This document shows, one piece after another, positions 32,405 through 41,794 of a DNA stretch of 62,918 nt (its first letter is position 1; the number at the start of each line of letters is the position of its first letter). The stretch is from the NCBI RefSeq assembly GCF_000787815.1, contig NZ_BBPO01000021.1:51923-114840 (forward strand). The letters are read 5' to 3'. Origin of the DNA: Streptacidiphilus neutrinimicus. Lineage in GTDB: Bacteria; Actinomycetota; Actinomycetes; Streptomycetales; Streptomycetaceae. The translations under genes were made by a program, and so were the position numbers. Under the pieces are notes generated by a model. That model worked only from the letters and a program-made list of their open reading frames with translations. It was not told the origin of the DNA and did no database searches.

Positions 32405-34072
32405 ATGGCACCCGCTCCACTCCCCACCGGCTTTCCCCCGAGCCCACAGGCCCGGGCCGCCGCTCCGCGGCTGGACAGCACGGTGGATCCCACCTCGGCC
32501 TCCTACCGGAGCAACGCCGAGGGACACCAGGCCCTGGCCGACGAACTGCGGGCCAAGCTGGCCGCAGCCGCGGCGGGCGGCGGAGCGCGCGCCCGCGAAC
32601 GCCACACCTCCCGCGGCAAGCTGCTGCCGCGCGACCGCGTCGACACGCTGCTCGACGCCGGCTCGCCCTTCCTCGAGCTCGCCCCGCTGGCAGCCGACGG
32701 GCTCTACAACGGGGACGCCCCCGCCGCCGGCGTGATCGCCGGCATCGGGCGGGTGGCCGGCCGTGAGGTGGTCGTCGTCGCGAACGACGCCACCGTCAAG
32801 GGCGGCACCTACTACCCGATGACGGTCAAGAAGCACCTGCGCGCGCAGGAGGTGGCCCTCGACAACCGGCTGCCCTGCGTCTATCTCGTCGACTCGGGAG
32901 GCGCCTTCCTGCCGATGCAGGACGAGGTCTTCCCCGACCGGGACCACTTCGGCCGGATCTTCTACAACCAGGCGAGGCTGTCGGCCGCCGGCGTCCCCCA
33001 GCTGGCCGCCGTGCTGGGGTCGTGCACCGCGGGCGGCGCGTACGTGCCGGCCATGAGCGACCAGGCCGTCATCGTCCGCAACCAGGGGACGATCTTCCTC
33101 GGCGGCCCGCCGCTGGTGAAGGCCGCCACCGGCGAGGTCGTCACCGCCGAGGAGTTGGGCGGCGGCGAGCTGCACTCCCGCACCTCCGGCGTCACCGACC
33201 ACCTGGCCGAGAACGACACGCACGCGCTCTCGATCCTGCGCACCATCGTCGGCGAGCTCGGCCCCCGCGCGCCGCGGCCGTGGACCGTCGAGCCGTCCGA
33301 GGAGCCCGCCGTCGACCCGGCGACCCTCTACGGCGCGGTGCCCGTCGACTCGCGCACCCCCTACGACGTGCGCGAGGTCATCGCCCGCGTCGTCGACGGC
33401 AGCCGCTTCGCCGAGTTCAAGGCGGAGTACGGCCCGACGCTGGTCACCGGCTTCGCCCGGATCCAGGGCCACCCCGTCGGGATCGTCGCCAACAACGGCA
33501 TCCTGTTCGCCGAGTCCGCGCTCAAGGGCGCGCACTTCATCGAGCTCTGCGACCAGCGCGGCATCCCGCTGCTGTTCCTCCAGAACATCTCCGGCTTCAT
33601 GGTCGGCCAGAAGTACGAGGCCGGCGGCATCGCCAAGCACGGCGCCAAGATGGTGACCGCCGTGGCCACCACCCGGGTGCCGAAGCTGACCGTCGTCATC
33701 GGCGGCTCCTACGGCGCGGGCAACTACTCGATGTGCGGGCGGGCCTACTCCCCTCGCTTCCTGTGGATGTGGCCGAACGCCAAGATCTCCGTCATGGGCG
33801 GCGAGCAGGCCGCCTCGGTGCTGGCGACGGTGCGTCGCGACCAGATGGAGGCCCGCGGCGAGGACTGGCCGACCGAGGCGGAGGAGGAGTTCCGCCGCCC
33901 GGTACGCGAGCAGTACGACCGTCAGGGCAGCGCCTACTACGCGACGGCCCGCCTGTGGGACGACGGCGTGATCGACCCGCTGGACACCCGCACCGTGCTC
34001 GGCCTGGCGCTGAGCGCCTGCGCCAACGCGCCCCTGCCCGAGCCGCGCCCCTACGGCGTCTTCCGCATGTGA
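32405..34072 (+). CDS. accD1: acyl-CoA carboxylase carboxyltransferase subunit (methylcrotonyl-CoA type)
   Basis: A 555-residue carboxyltransferase beta-type subunit. Marks: [21 protein letters not shown] at the N-terminus, the CoA-binding [14 protein letters not shown] and [13 protein letters not shown], and in the second half [24 protein letters not shown] followed by [18 protein letters not shown]. This set fits methylcrotonyl-CoA carboxylase better than propionyl-CoA carboxylase. It transfers CO2 from biotin (carried on the next gene's product) to the acyl-CoA. It begins the operon, 21 bases before the biotin carboxylase gene, and the HMG-CoA lyase downstream supports a role in leucine breakdown. 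Confidence 0.92.
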   Translation: MAPAPLPTGFPPSPQARAAAPRLDSTVDPTSASYRSNAEGHQALADELRAKLAAAAAGGGARARERHTSRGKLLPRDRVDTLLDAGSPFLELAPLAADGLYNGDAPAAGVIAGIGRVAGREVVVVANDATVKGGTYYPMTVKKHLRAQEVALDNRLPCVYLVDSGGAFLPMQDEVFPDRDHFGRIFYNQARLSAAGVPQLAAVLGSCTAGGAYVPAMSDQAVIVRNQGTIFLGGPPLVKAATGEVVTAEELGGGELHSRTSGVTDHLAENDTHALSILRTIVGELGPRAPRPWTVEPSEEPAVDPATLYGAVPVDSRTPYDVREVIARVVDGSRFAEFKAEYGPTLVTGFARIQGHPVGIVANNGILFAESALKGAHFIELCDQRGIPLLFLQNISGFMVGQKYEAGGIAKHGAKMVTAVATTRVPKLTVVIGGSYGAGNYSMCGRAYSPRFLWMWPNAKISVMGGEQAASVLATVRRDQMEARGEDWPTEAEEEFRRPVREQYDRQGSAYYATARLWDDGVIDPLDTRTVLGLALSACANAPLPEPRPYGVFRM

Positions 34073-34093
34073 CATGACGAGAGGTCACCTCCA

Positions 34094-36220
34094 GTGCCTA
34101 TGTTCGAAAGTGTTCTGGTGGCCAACCGCGGCGAGATCGCGGTCCGGGTCATCCGCACGCTGAAGCGGCTCGGTGTCCGCTCCGTCGCCGTGCACAGCGC
34201 CGCCGACGCCTCCGCGCCGCACGTGCTCGCCGCGGACACCGCCGTCCTGATCGACAGTTACCTCGACGGCACCGAACTGGTCGCCGCCGCCAAGCGCGCC
34301 GGGGCCGTGGCCGTCCACCCCGGCTACGGCTTCCTCGCGGAGAACACGGGCTTCGCCCGTGCCTGCGCCGAGGCCGGCCTGGTCTTCATCGGGCCGCCCG
34401 CCGAGGCGATCGAGCTGATGGGCGACAAGATCAACGCCAAGGAGGCCGTCAAGGCCGCCGGCGTGCCCGTCGTCCCGGGCAGCAGCGGCGACGACCTCGA
34501 CGACGACGCCCTGATCGCGGCCGCGGCCGAGATCGGCTTCCCGGTGCTGCTCAAGCCGTCCGCCGGTGGCGGCGGCAAGGGGATGCGCCTCGTCCGTCAG
34601 GCCGACCGGCTGGCCGAGGAGATCGCCGCCGCGAGGCGCGAGGCCCGCACCTCTTTCGGCGACGACACCCTCCTGCTGGAGCGGTGGATCGACCGCCCCC
34701 GTCACATCGAGATCCAGATCCTCGCCGACGCCCACGGCAACGTCATCCACCTGGGCGAGCGTGAGTGCAGCCTCCAGCGGCGCCACCAGAAGCTGATCGA
34801 GGAAGCCCCCTCCGTGCTCCTCGACGAGGCCACGCGCGCCGAGATGGGCGCGGCGGCCGTCCGTGCGGCGAAGTCCTGCGGCTACACGGGCGCGGGCACC
34901 GTCGAATTCATCGTTCCCGGCAGCGATCCCTCCTCCCACTTCTTCATGGAGATGAACACCAGGCTCCAGGTGGAGCACCCGGTGACCGAGCTGGTCACCG
35001 GCCTGGACCTGGTGGAGTGGCAGCTCCGCGTGGCCGCGGGCGAGACACTCCCGTTCGCCCAGGCCGACGTCACCCTCACCGGGCACGCCATCGAAGCGCG
35101 GATCTGCGCCGAGGACCCGAGCCGCGGGTTCCTGCCCTCCGGCGGGCAGGTCCTGCTGCTCCAGGAACCCGAGGGGGAGGGGGTCCGGGTGGACTCCGGA
35201 CTGGCCCCCGGGCTGGTCGTCGGCAGCACCTACGACCCCATGGTGTCCAAGGTCATCGCCTACGGCCCGGACCGGGACACCGCCCTGCGCCGGCTGCGCG
35301 CCGCCCTTGCGGAGACGGTCGTCCTCGGGGTCGTCACCAACGCCGGCTACCTGCGCCGGCTCATCTCTCATCCCGATGTCGTCGCCGGGCGTCTCGACAC
35401 CGGTCTGGTCGAGCGCCATCCGGAGCTGACGCTAGTCCCGAGCGGCGACAACGGCCAAGCGGGCACCACCCAGCCTGTGGACAACTTCCCGCTGCTGGCC
35501 GCCGCGCTGCTGCGGCAGCTGGCTCTCACGCCCGCCCCGGCCGCCGACGGCTCGGGCTGGACCGACCCGTTCGCCCGGCCCAGCGGCTGGCGGATCGGCG
35601 GCACGCCCGCGTGGACCAAGCACCACCTGCGGCTCCCCGGCGCCGACCCGGTGGTCGTCCTGGTCCGTCCGCGGCACGGTGCGGAGACCCCCGCGGTCGC
35701 CGCCGAGCGAGGCTCGTTCGGCGCCTTCGAGGCCAGGATCGGGGACGGCGAGATCCTGCGGGCCGAGGCCCGCGCGCAGCTGACCGTCGGAGCCGGCCGA
35801 CTGGCCGTCACCGTCGACGGAGTGACCCGCGGCTTCGCCTGCGGCGTGGAGGGGGCCGCGCAGGGCGACGGCACCGTCTGGCTCTCCCAGGACGGCGACA
35901 GCTGGGCCTGCCACGTCCACGACCCGCTCGCCGAGCTCGCCCTCGGCGGAGCCGGCGCCCACGGCGGCTCGCTCACCGCGCCCATGCCCGGCACCGTGAC
36001 ACTCGTCAAGGCCTCCGTCGGCGAGCCGGTGAAGCGCGGTCAGGCCGTGCTGGTGCTGGAGGCGATGAAGATGGAGCACGTCATCACCGCGCCGCACGAC
36101 GGCACGGTGGCGCAGCTCAAAGTCGTCCCCGGTGGCACCGTGGCCATGGACGACCTGCTCGCGGTGATCGCCCCCGTGGCCGACCCGACCGGCGGGACCG
36201 GCGAGACCGCGGAATCCTGA
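34094..36220 (+). CDS. accA1: acyl-CoA carboxylase biotin carboxylase/BCCP subunit (methylcrotonyl-CoA type)
   Basis: A 708-residue alpha subunit. Order: biotin carboxylase N-domain (VLVANRGEIAVRVIRTLKRLG), ATP-grasp with SAGGGGKGMR near residue 158, catalytic region MEMNTRLQVEHPVTELVTG, a middle BT-type domain, and a C-terminal biotinyl domain with VLEAMKMEH (biotin on Lys659). It carboxylates biotin with bicarbonate and ATP and delivers it to the partner carboxyltransferase. GTG start at 34094 is favoured because GAGAGG is at the right distance; ATG at 34100 is the alternative. Second gene of the operon; HMG-CoA lyase starts ten bases after its stop. Confidence 0.93.
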   Translation: MPMFESVLVANRGEIAVRVIRTLKRLGVRSVAVHSAADASAPHVLAADTAVLIDSYLDGTELVAAAKRAGAVAVHPGYGFLAENTGFARACAEAGLVFIGPPAEAIELMGDKINAKEAVKAAGVPVVPGSSGDDLDDDALIAAAAEIGFPVLLKPSAGGGGKGMRLVRQADRLAEEIAAARREARTSFGDDTLLLERWIDRPRHIEIQILADAHGNVIHLGERECSLQRRHQKLIEEAPSVLLDEATRAEMGAAAVRAAKSCGYTGAGTVEFIVPGSDPSSHFFMEMNTRLQVEHPVTELVTGLDLVEWQLRVAAGETLPFAQADVTLTGHAIEARICAEDPSRGFLPSGGQVLLLQEPEGEGVRVDSGLAPGLVVGSTYDPMVSKVIAYGPDRDTALRRLRAALAETVVLGVVTNAGYLRRLISHPDVVAGRLDTGLVERHPELTLVPSGDNGQAGTTQPVDNFPLLAAALLRQLALTPAPAADGSGWTDPFARPSGWRIGGTPAWTKHHLRLPGADPVVVLVRPRHGAETPAVAAERGSFGAFEARIGDGEILRAEARAQLTVGAGRLAVTVDGVTRGFACGVEGAAQGDGTVWLSQDGDSWACHVHDPLAELALGGAGAHGGSLTAPMPGTVTLVKASVGEPVKRGQAVLVLEAMKMEHVITAPHDGTVAQLKVVPGGTVAMDDLLAVIAPVADPTGGTGETAES

Positions 36221-36229
36221 GGAGTGGTG

Positions 36230-37234
36230 ATGACCGATCAGACCGACCGCACCGAACAGGCGGCGTCGCACGAGCCGACGGTGCTGGAGCTCGGCCTGCC
36301 GATGCCGGTGCGCGCGGACGGCCTTCCGTCGCGCGTCCGGATCCACGAGGTCGGCCCCCGCGACGGACTGCAGAACGAGTCCGTCGCGCTGCCGATAGAG
36401 GTCAAGGCGGAGTTCATCGCACGGCTCGCCCAGGCGGGTCTGAACACCGTCGAGGCGACCAGCTTCGTCCACCCCAAGTGGGTCCCCCAACTGGCGGACG
36501 CCGAGGAGCTCTTCCCGCTGGTCTCGGAGCTGCCGCAGCAGCACCCGGGGCTGCGGCTCCCGGTCCTGGTGCCCAACGAGCGCGGGCTCGACCGCGCCCT
36601 GGCCCTGGGCGCCACCGAGATCGCCGTCTTCGGCAGTGCCACCGAGACCTTCGCCGCACGGAACCTTAACCGGACCGTCGCCGAGTCGTTGGAGATGTTC
36701 GCTCCCGTCGTGCACCGGGCCACCGAGGCCGGAGTCAGGGTGCGCGGCTACCTCTCCATGTGCTTCGGCGACCCGTGGGAGGGCCCCGTCGGAGCCGGGC
36801 AGGTCGTGGCCGTCGGCAAGGCCCTGTTGGAGCTCGGCTGCGCCGAGCTGAGCCTGGGCGACACCATCGGCACCGGCACCCCCGGCCAGGTGGAGGCGCT
36901 GCTCGGCGCTTTCGCCGCGGCCGGCGTCGGCCCGGAGCGGCTCGCGGTCCACTTTCACGACACCTACGGCCAGGCGCTCGCCAACACGCTGGCGGCCCTG
37001 CGCTGCGGCGTCTCCGTGGTGGACGCCTCGGCCGGCGGACTGGGCGGCTGCCCGTACGCCAAGAGCGCCACGGGCAATCTCGCCACGGAGGACCTGGTCT
37101 GGATGCTGAACGGCCTCGGCGTCGAGACGGGCGTCGACCTCGCGGCGCTGGCGGCGACCAGTCAGTGGCTCGCCGGTCACCTCGGCCGGCCGAGCCCGTC
37201 CCGGGCGGTCCGCGCCCTCGTCGGCTCGGCCTGA
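36230..37234 (+). CDS. hmgL: hydroxymethylglutaryl-CoA lyase
   Basis: A 334-residue DRE-TIM aldolase-type lyase cleaving HMG-CoA to acetyl-CoA and acetoacetate, the last specific step of leucine degradation. Family marks: HEVGPRDGLQNES (catalytic Arg and Asp), EATSFVHPKWVPQ, SLGDTIGTGTPGQV, AVHFHDTYGQALAN (metal histidines) and the C-terminal catalytic-Cys loop GGLGGCPYAKSATGN. GGAG at 36221-36224 gives good spacing to the ATG at 36230; GTG codons just upstream are in frame but too close. Third gene of the operon. Confidence 0.94.
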   Translation: MTDQTDRTEQAASHEPTVLELGLPMPVRADGLPSRVRIHEVGPRDGLQNESVALPIEVKAEFIARLAQAGLNTVEATSFVHPKWVPQLADAEELFPLVSELPQQHPGLRLPVLVPNERGLDRALALGATEIAVFGSATETFAARNLNRTVAESLEMFAPVVHRATEAGVRVRGYLSMCFGDPWEGPVGAGQVVAVGKALLELGCAELSLGDTIGTGTPGQVEALLGAFAAAGVGPERLAVHFHDTYGQALANTLAALRCGVSVVDASAGGLGGCPYAKSATGNLATEDLVWMLNGLGVETGVDLAALAATSQWLAGHLGRPSPSRAVRALVGSA

Positions 37235-37440
37235 GCGGCGGGGCCCACCGGCAACCGACCACGATCCCGGCCGACCAGGATCCCGGGCTGACCAGGATCC
37301 GGCCGACCAGCGGAGCCGACCGCTCACACAACTGCACACCACCCGCGCACCACCACCGGACGGCCGTCGCAGACGCCCACAAGGCCGCACGGCGGCTGCC
37401 CGTTTCCCTTCTTCCGCCTCCCCACCCTCAGGAGACCACC
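37235..37440. other. spacer with imperfect GACCAGGATCC repeats
   Basis: A 206-bp gap in the otherwise tight operon. GGCCGACCAGGATCCCGG, GCTGACCAGGATCCGG and GGCCGACCAGCGG form imperfect direct repeats at about 37267-37315. No gene is seen. A separate promoter for the dehydrogenase is possible. Confidence 0.5.
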
Positions 37441-38622
37441 ATGCTGGACCACCGCCTCGAGCCAGAGCACGAAGAACTGCGTCGAACTGTCCGGGAGTTC
37501 GCCCACGACGTGGTCGCCCCCAAGATCGGCGGGTTCTACGAGCACGAGGAGTTCCCCTACGAGATCGTCCGCGAGATGGGCCGCATGGGCCTGTTCGGCC
37601 TGCCGTTCCCGGAGGAGTACGGGGGCATGGGCGGCGACTACTTCACTCTGGGCCTGGCCCTGGAGGAGCTGGCACGGGTCGACTCCTCCGTGGCGATCAC
37701 CCTGGAGGCCGCCGTCTCGCTCGGCGCCATGCCGATCTACCTGTTCGGCACCGAGGAGCAGAAGCGCACCTGGCTGCCGCGGCTCTGCTCCGGCGAGATG
37801 CTCGGCGCGTTCGGCCTGACCGAGCCGGAGGGCGGTTCCGACGCCGGTGCGACCCGCACCACCGCGCGCTACGACAAGGAGACCGACGAGTGGGTGATCA
37901 ACGGCACGAAGTGCTTCATCACCAACTCCGGCACCGACATCACCGGCCTGGTCACCGTCACGGCGATCACCGGTTCGAGCGAAGAATCGGGCACGTCCTC
38001 GCCCACCCGCTCGATCTCGAGCATCATCGTCCCCACGGGGACCCCGGGCTTCACGGTCTCCAAGAAGTACTCGAAGGTCGGCTGGAACGCCTCGGACACG
38101 CGGGAGCTCTCCTTCACCGACTGCCGCGTGCCGGCCGCCAACCTGGTCGGTGAGCTGGGCCGCGGCTACGCCCAGTTCCTGCGGATCCTCGACGAGGGGC
38201 GGATCGCGATCGCCGCCCTGGCCACCGGTCTGGCCCAGGGCTGTGTCGACGAGTCCGTCCGCTACGCCGCCGAGCGGCACGCCTTCGGCCGTCCGATCGG
38301 CGCCAACCAGGCGATCCAGTTCAAGGTCGCGGACATGGAGATGCGGGCGCACATGGCCCGTCTGGCCTGGTACCACGCGGCCAGCAGGATGGTGGCGGGC
38401 GAGCCGTTCAAGAAGGAGGCGGCGATCGCCAAGCTGTACTCCTCCGAGGCCGCCGTCGACAACGCGCGTGAGGCCACGCAGATCCACGGCGGCTACGGCT
38501 TCATGAACGAGTTCCCGGTGGCCCGCTTCTGGCGGGACTGCAAGATCCTCGAGATCGGCGAGGGCACCTCGGAGGTCCAGCGCATGCTGATCGCACGCGA
38601 GCTGGGGATGCCCACCGCCTGA
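37441..38622 (+). CDS. acdH: acyl-CoA dehydrogenase
   Basis: A 393-residue flavoprotein of the short/branched-chain acyl-CoA dehydrogenase family. FAD and substrate motifs: AFGLTEPEGGSDAGATRT, WVINGTKCFITN, RHAFGRPIGANQAIQFKVADM and ATQIHGGYGFMNEFPVARFWRDCKI. The base Glu374 (GEGTSEVQR) is at the position used by SCAD/methylbutyryl-type enzymes, whereas classic isovaleryl-CoA dehydrogenases use another site. Given its neighbours it probably oxidises isovaleryl- or other branched-chain acyl-CoA esters. An insert (SGSSEESGTSSPTRSISS region, about 178-197) lengthens the loop before the SSIIVPTGTPG strand. AGGAG precedes the ATG. Confidence 0.92.
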   Translation: MLDHRLEPEHEELRRTVREFAHDVVAPKIGGFYEHEEFPYEIVREMGRMGLFGLPFPEEYGGMGGDYFTLGLALEELARVDSSVAITLEAAVSLGAMPIYLFGTEEQKRTWLPRLCSGEMLGAFGLTEPEGGSDAGATRTTARYDKETDEWVINGTKCFITNSGTDITGLVTVTAITGSSEESGTSSPTRSISSIIVPTGTPGFTVSKKYSKVGWNASDTRELSFTDCRVPAANLVGELGRGYAQFLRILDEGRIAIAALATGLAQGCVDESVRYAAERHAFGRPIGANQAIQFKVADMEMRAHMARLAWYHAASRMVAGEPFKKEAAIAKLYSSEAAVDNAREATQIHGGYGFMNEFPVARFWRDCKILEIGEGTSEVQRMLIARELGMPTA

Positions 38623-38643
38623 CCAGGGGGCTCCCGCCTTGAC

Positions 38644-38740
38644 TCACGGGATCCTGTCTGGCTCAGGGGGTCCCTGGGTCGAGAGAGCCCCTCTGCCCAG
38701 GGGACCCCGCCCGGTTCAGGGAATCCCGCCTCGTTCAGGG
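38644..38740. repeat. degenerate ~19-bp repeats at the USP gene's 3' end
   Basis: Copies starting at the TCA of the leftward USP stop: GTTCAGGGGATGACG at 38734, GTTCAGGGAATCCCGCCTC at 38715-38733, and further copies near 38663 (TCAGGGGGTCCCTG) and 38644 (TCACGGGATCCTG), 19 bases apart. The middle units have decayed. Confidence 0.6.
38667..38708. terminator. hairpin between convergent acdH and USP genes
   Basis: GGGGTCCCTGGG (38667-38678) pairs with CCCAGGGGACCCC (38696-38708) with one bulge across a 17-base loop. Placed to end both convergent transcripts. Confidence 0.45.
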
Positions 38741-39265
38741 GATGACGACGACCGGGCGGTTGGCGCGCTTCGCCAGCCGTCCGGCGACAGAGCCGAAAAG
38801 GCGGCCGATCCAGCCGTGCGAGCCGCCGACCACGATGGCGTCCGCGGCGTACTCCTTGGCGACCTCTTCGAGCTCGTGGCAGATGTCGCCGCCGCGCTCG
38901 ACCAGCACCCAGGGGACGTCGGCAAGGTAGTCGGCGCACGCCAGCTCCAGACCCAGCACCTCGGTGCGGTGGTCCGGCACGTCGACGAAGACCGGCGGCT
39001 CGCAGCCGGCCCAGACCGTCGCGGGCAGTCTGTTGGCCACGTGCACCAGCACCAATCCGGAACCCGACCGCCGTGCCATACCCACCGCGTAGGCGAGCGC
39101 CCGCTCGCTGGACACGGAACCGTCGAAGCCAACCACGACACCGTGGAGGAACGCCGGGTCGCAAGGGCGGACCCGTTGTGACTTGACTTCAAAACTGGGC
39201 ATCGGCAGCTGGGGTCCCGTCGTCTGTTTGGGGTCGCGGGGCTCTCGGTGCTCGTAACCGGCCAT
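38735..39265 (-). CDS. universal stress protein (UspA family)
   Basis: A 176-residue single USP domain preceded by about 38 extra residues. Core marks: VVVGFDGSVSSERALAYAVGMARRSGSGLVLVHV and, at the end, AIVVGGSHGWIGRLFGSVAGRLAKRANRPVVVIP. The ATP-binding loop is normally G-x2-G-x9-G-S/T; here it is three residues shorter (GSHGWIGRLFGS), so nucleotide binding may differ. Role: stress-related cytoplasmic protein of unknown mechanism. It ends in a repeat region and converges on acdH. Confidence 0.87.
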   Translation of the reverse strand: MAGYEHREPRDPKQTTGPQLPMPSFEVKSQRVRPCDPAFLHGVVVGFDGSVSSERALAYAVGMARRSGSGLVLVHVANRLPATVWAGCEPPVFVDVPDHRTEVLGLELACADYLADVPWVLVERGGDICHELEEVAKEYAADAIVVGGSHGWIGRLFGSVAGRLAKRANRPVVVIP

Positions 39266-39608
39266 GGCTTGAGGACGTTTCGCGAGGTGGGATACGAGAT
39301 GTGGTGCGCTGGGCGGAGTACGGGGAGTCGACGGCAGTCGTGGCGAGGTGAGCCGATCAGCAGCCGGTTTTCCCCTTCCCTCAAGGGTACGGCGACATTG
39401 TGTCCGCGCCCAGATGCGGAGCGCACAGGGCGCGCAGTTCCCGCGAAAGGAGGATGCGCACGCCTGGGGCGTGCATGGAGCATGCCTGAGCTCCGGGCCA
39501 TGTGCAACGGTGCAGACGCGGTCAGGTCGGCCTCAAGCCCGATTCACTTTCGGACAAAAGCAGGCGATCTGCCTGTCGCATATGCCAGCAGACTGAAACC
39601 ATGCGCTC
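39266..39608. other. intergenic region between divergent USP and HAD genes, 343 bp
   Basis: No gene recognised. CAGGCGATCTGCCTG (39561-39575, 5-bp arms) and a CATATG a few bases after it lie 35-50 bases before the HAD start and may be its promoter/operator. The rest shows nothing distinct. Confidence 0.4.
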
Positions 39609-40346
39609 ATGCCGCCTCTCCTCCTCTTCGATCTTGACAACACCCTCATCGATCGGAACCAGGCCTTCCGTGGCTGGGCGCAGCGCTTCCTCCGAGCACG
39701 GGCGCTTCCTTTGGAGGATCTCGGCTGGTTGTCCACCCTGGACTGCGGCGGGTACTTCCCCCGCGAGGCCCTGCTCCGGGCCACGGTCTCCCGCTACGGC
39801 CTGCACGTCTCGCTGGAGAAGCTGCTCGACGACTACGCCGAGACCATGATCGAGCTCATCGACTGCCCCGAGGAGCACCGTGCGGCGCTGCGGAAGGCAC
39901 GGGCGGCCGGATGGACGCTGGGCATCGTCAGCAACGGCTCGACCAAGCAGCAGCAGGCGAAGATCGAACGGACCGGGCTGGACGGCCTCGTGGACGGCTG
40001 GATCATCTCGGAGGAGGCCAACTGCGAGAAGCCCGATCCGCTGATCTTCCGGCTCGCTGCGGATCGCTGCAGACGGAGCAGCACGACGGACGCGGCAGGA
40101 CCCTCCGATCTCTCGGGCTTCCCGGACGTCTCAGGCCTCCTGGACGACGGGGACTGGACCCGCAGCACCTGGATGGTCGGCGACCACGCCCCCGCCGACA
40201 TCGCGGGCGCGGCCGTGGCCGGCCTGCGCAGCGTCTGGCTCGACCACGGCCGCCCCTGGCCCGAGCTGGACTACCGGCCCACGATCACGGCGACCGGCAT
40301 CCCGGAGGCCGTGGACGAGGTGCTGAGCGCCCCGCTGCTCGCCTGA
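39609..40346 (+). CDS. HAD-superfamily hydrolase
   Basis: A 245-residue haloacid-dehalogenase-fold phosphatase of subfamily I. Motif I is LFDLDNTLID (Asp8, Asp10), motif II is GIVSNGST (Ser/Asn), motif III is the Lys of EKPDPLIF, and motif IV is WMVGDHAPADIAGA. Between motifs III and IV there is an unusual insert of about 25 residues, Ser/Asp/Gly-rich (SSTTDAAGPSDLSGFPD), perhaps a flexible loop. The helical cap between motifs I and II suggests a small phosphorylated substrate. The start has only a weak ribosome site. Confidence 0.88.
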   Translation: MPPLLLFDLDNTLIDRNQAFRGWAQRFLRARALPLEDLGWLSTLDCGGYFPREALLRATVSRYGLHVSLEKLLDDYAETMIELIDCPEEHRAALRKARAAGWTLGIVSNGSTKQQQAKIERTGLDGLVDGWIISEEANCEKPDPLIFRLAADRCRRSSTTDAAGPSDLSGFPDVSGLLDDGDWTRSTWMVGDHAPADIAGAAVAGLRSVWLDHGRPWPELDYRPTITATGIPEAVDEVLSAPLLA

Positions 40347-40377
40347 GACGGCGCAGCGCCGGGCGATCCGTGGCCGG

Positions 40378-41220
40378 TCAACGGCGCAGTTCCGCAGGCG
40401 TGGCCGGGAACTGCCACCAGCGGGCGAGGCCGCGCTCGGTGAAGCCGAGACGGCGGTAGAGGGGTTCTCCCAGCAGGGTGGCCGTGAGGGTGGCCGGGCG
40501 GTCCGGATGGGCCGCCAGCCCGGCGCGCATCACCGCTCGCCCGGCGCCGCGCGAGCGGAACTCGGGCAGGGTTGCCACCCAGTAGAAGCCGACCGCCACA
40601 CCGTCGTCGTGCGTCACGCACGCCGCCGCCGGGCGCCCGTCCACCCGTGCCAGCCAGCTCCGCTGGCCCGGCACGACGGCGTGGGCCGGAAACTGCTCGC
40701 CGCGGCGCCAGGGCAAGCGCTGCAGGATCGGGAAGCCCTCCACCACCACGCGCTCGACGGCGGCGCGGTCCTCCTCACGCAGCGCCTCCCCCACGGACAG
40801 TCCCGCATCCGTGACCGGGTCGCCGGTGGACGACCGCTCTGCGGACAGCTCGCGCGCCGGGGCGACAGCGGGGACGGGGACGGTCGGCCACTGGCCGCGG
40901 CTCGGCGTCTCGGGCGCACCCGGGTCACGCACCATCAGCGGCATGGTCAGCGCCGCCTCGAACCCCAGGTCGGTGAGGTCCAGGGCCTGCGTCGGGTCCT
41001 CCAGGCAGAGCTGCCGCGAGTCCCACTCCCGGAACACCGCCAGCAACTCCCGTCGCAGCGCCGCCGCGTCCGCGATCGGCTGAACCGCGAGCAGGACCCG
41101 GTGGGCGTTGTCGGACCGCACCGCGAGGAAGCCGGGGCCGTCGACACATGCCCAGCCCCGTGCCCGCGCCATGGCCTTCCAGTGGCTTGCGGCATTGCCG
41201 ACCGCGAGTTCGACTCCCAT
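40378..41220 (-). CDS. GNAT-family N-acetyltransferase, two-part
   Basis: A 280-residue protein. The C-terminal half (about 150-275) is a GNAT domain with the acetyl-CoA loop FRSRGAGRAVMRAGLA and the YRRLGFTERGLARWWQFP end. The N-terminal half (1-115) looks like a degenerate second GNAT-type unit (WACVDGPGFLAVRSDNAHRVL, LTDLGFEAALTMPLMV), joined by a Pro/Ala linker. The layout resembles Streptomyces tandem GNATs of unknown substrate. Convergent with the HAD gene. Confidence 0.82.
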   Translation of the reverse strand: MGVELAVGNAASHWKAMARARGWACVDGPGFLAVRSDNAHRVLLAVQPIADAAALRRELLAVFREWDSRQLCLEDPTQALDLTDLGFEAALTMPLMVRDPGAPETPSRGQWPTVPVPAVAPARELSAERSSTGDPVTDAGLSVGEALREEDRAAVERVVVEGFPILQRLPWRRGEQFPAHAVVPGQRSWLARVDGRPAAACVTHDDGVAVGFYWVATLPEFRSRGAGRAVMRAGLAAHPDRPATLTATLLGEPLYRRLGFTERGLARWWQFPATPAELRR

Positions 41221-41794
41221 CCGTTCACCCTAGAGCCTGGCCCGCTGCTGCCGGGTCGCGAGGAGCTCATCCGACCACGTCCCAACTCGCCTCACAGGGA
41301 GCGATGGCGCTGTCGACCCGATCCCGCCGACCCGCCGGTCGGGTTGTAGCGCGGATCGGCTCAAGGTGGAGTGCAGGAGAAAATGTGCGCGGGCCGTGCG
41401 CCCCCTACGCTCCAGGACGCCTCTTTTCGGTCAACTTGAGGACACATGGTCGTGGTTGGCCATATGCCCAGCCCAGGCCCTTGGGCCGAGCCCCTGTCCG
41501 ATCGTCAACTGTGTTGGAACCGCGCGACAACTGGCCACAGCGCGGTATGCCCCCTTCCCTGACGGGGTGATGGGTGCCACGCTTCGAGATCGAATGCTTC
41601 ACGCCAAATTGCCATGTCGACATAGCGTCTGATGGTGAACTAGTCGCAACAGCCGTGCCCGAGCCAGTAGATTCGATCTTGATGGGAACATGCGAGAGGC
41701 GGGGGCTCGCCAGGACCATCGCAGGACAGGTGCGGACGGCACCGCGGAACCACAGGACCGGGACGACCATGACAGCGAGGGGGGCCGGAGCGCC
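41221..41794. other. long leader/promoter region upstream of adpA, 574 bp
   Basis: adpA genes of Streptomyces are known to have long upstream control regions with AdpA and gamma-butyrolactone-receptor sites. Here I see TTGGCCATATGCC at 41457-41469 next to CACATGGTCGTGG, but no exact match to the published AdpA consensus. Small open frames in this stretch have no ribosome site and lack coding bias. Confidence 0.45.
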
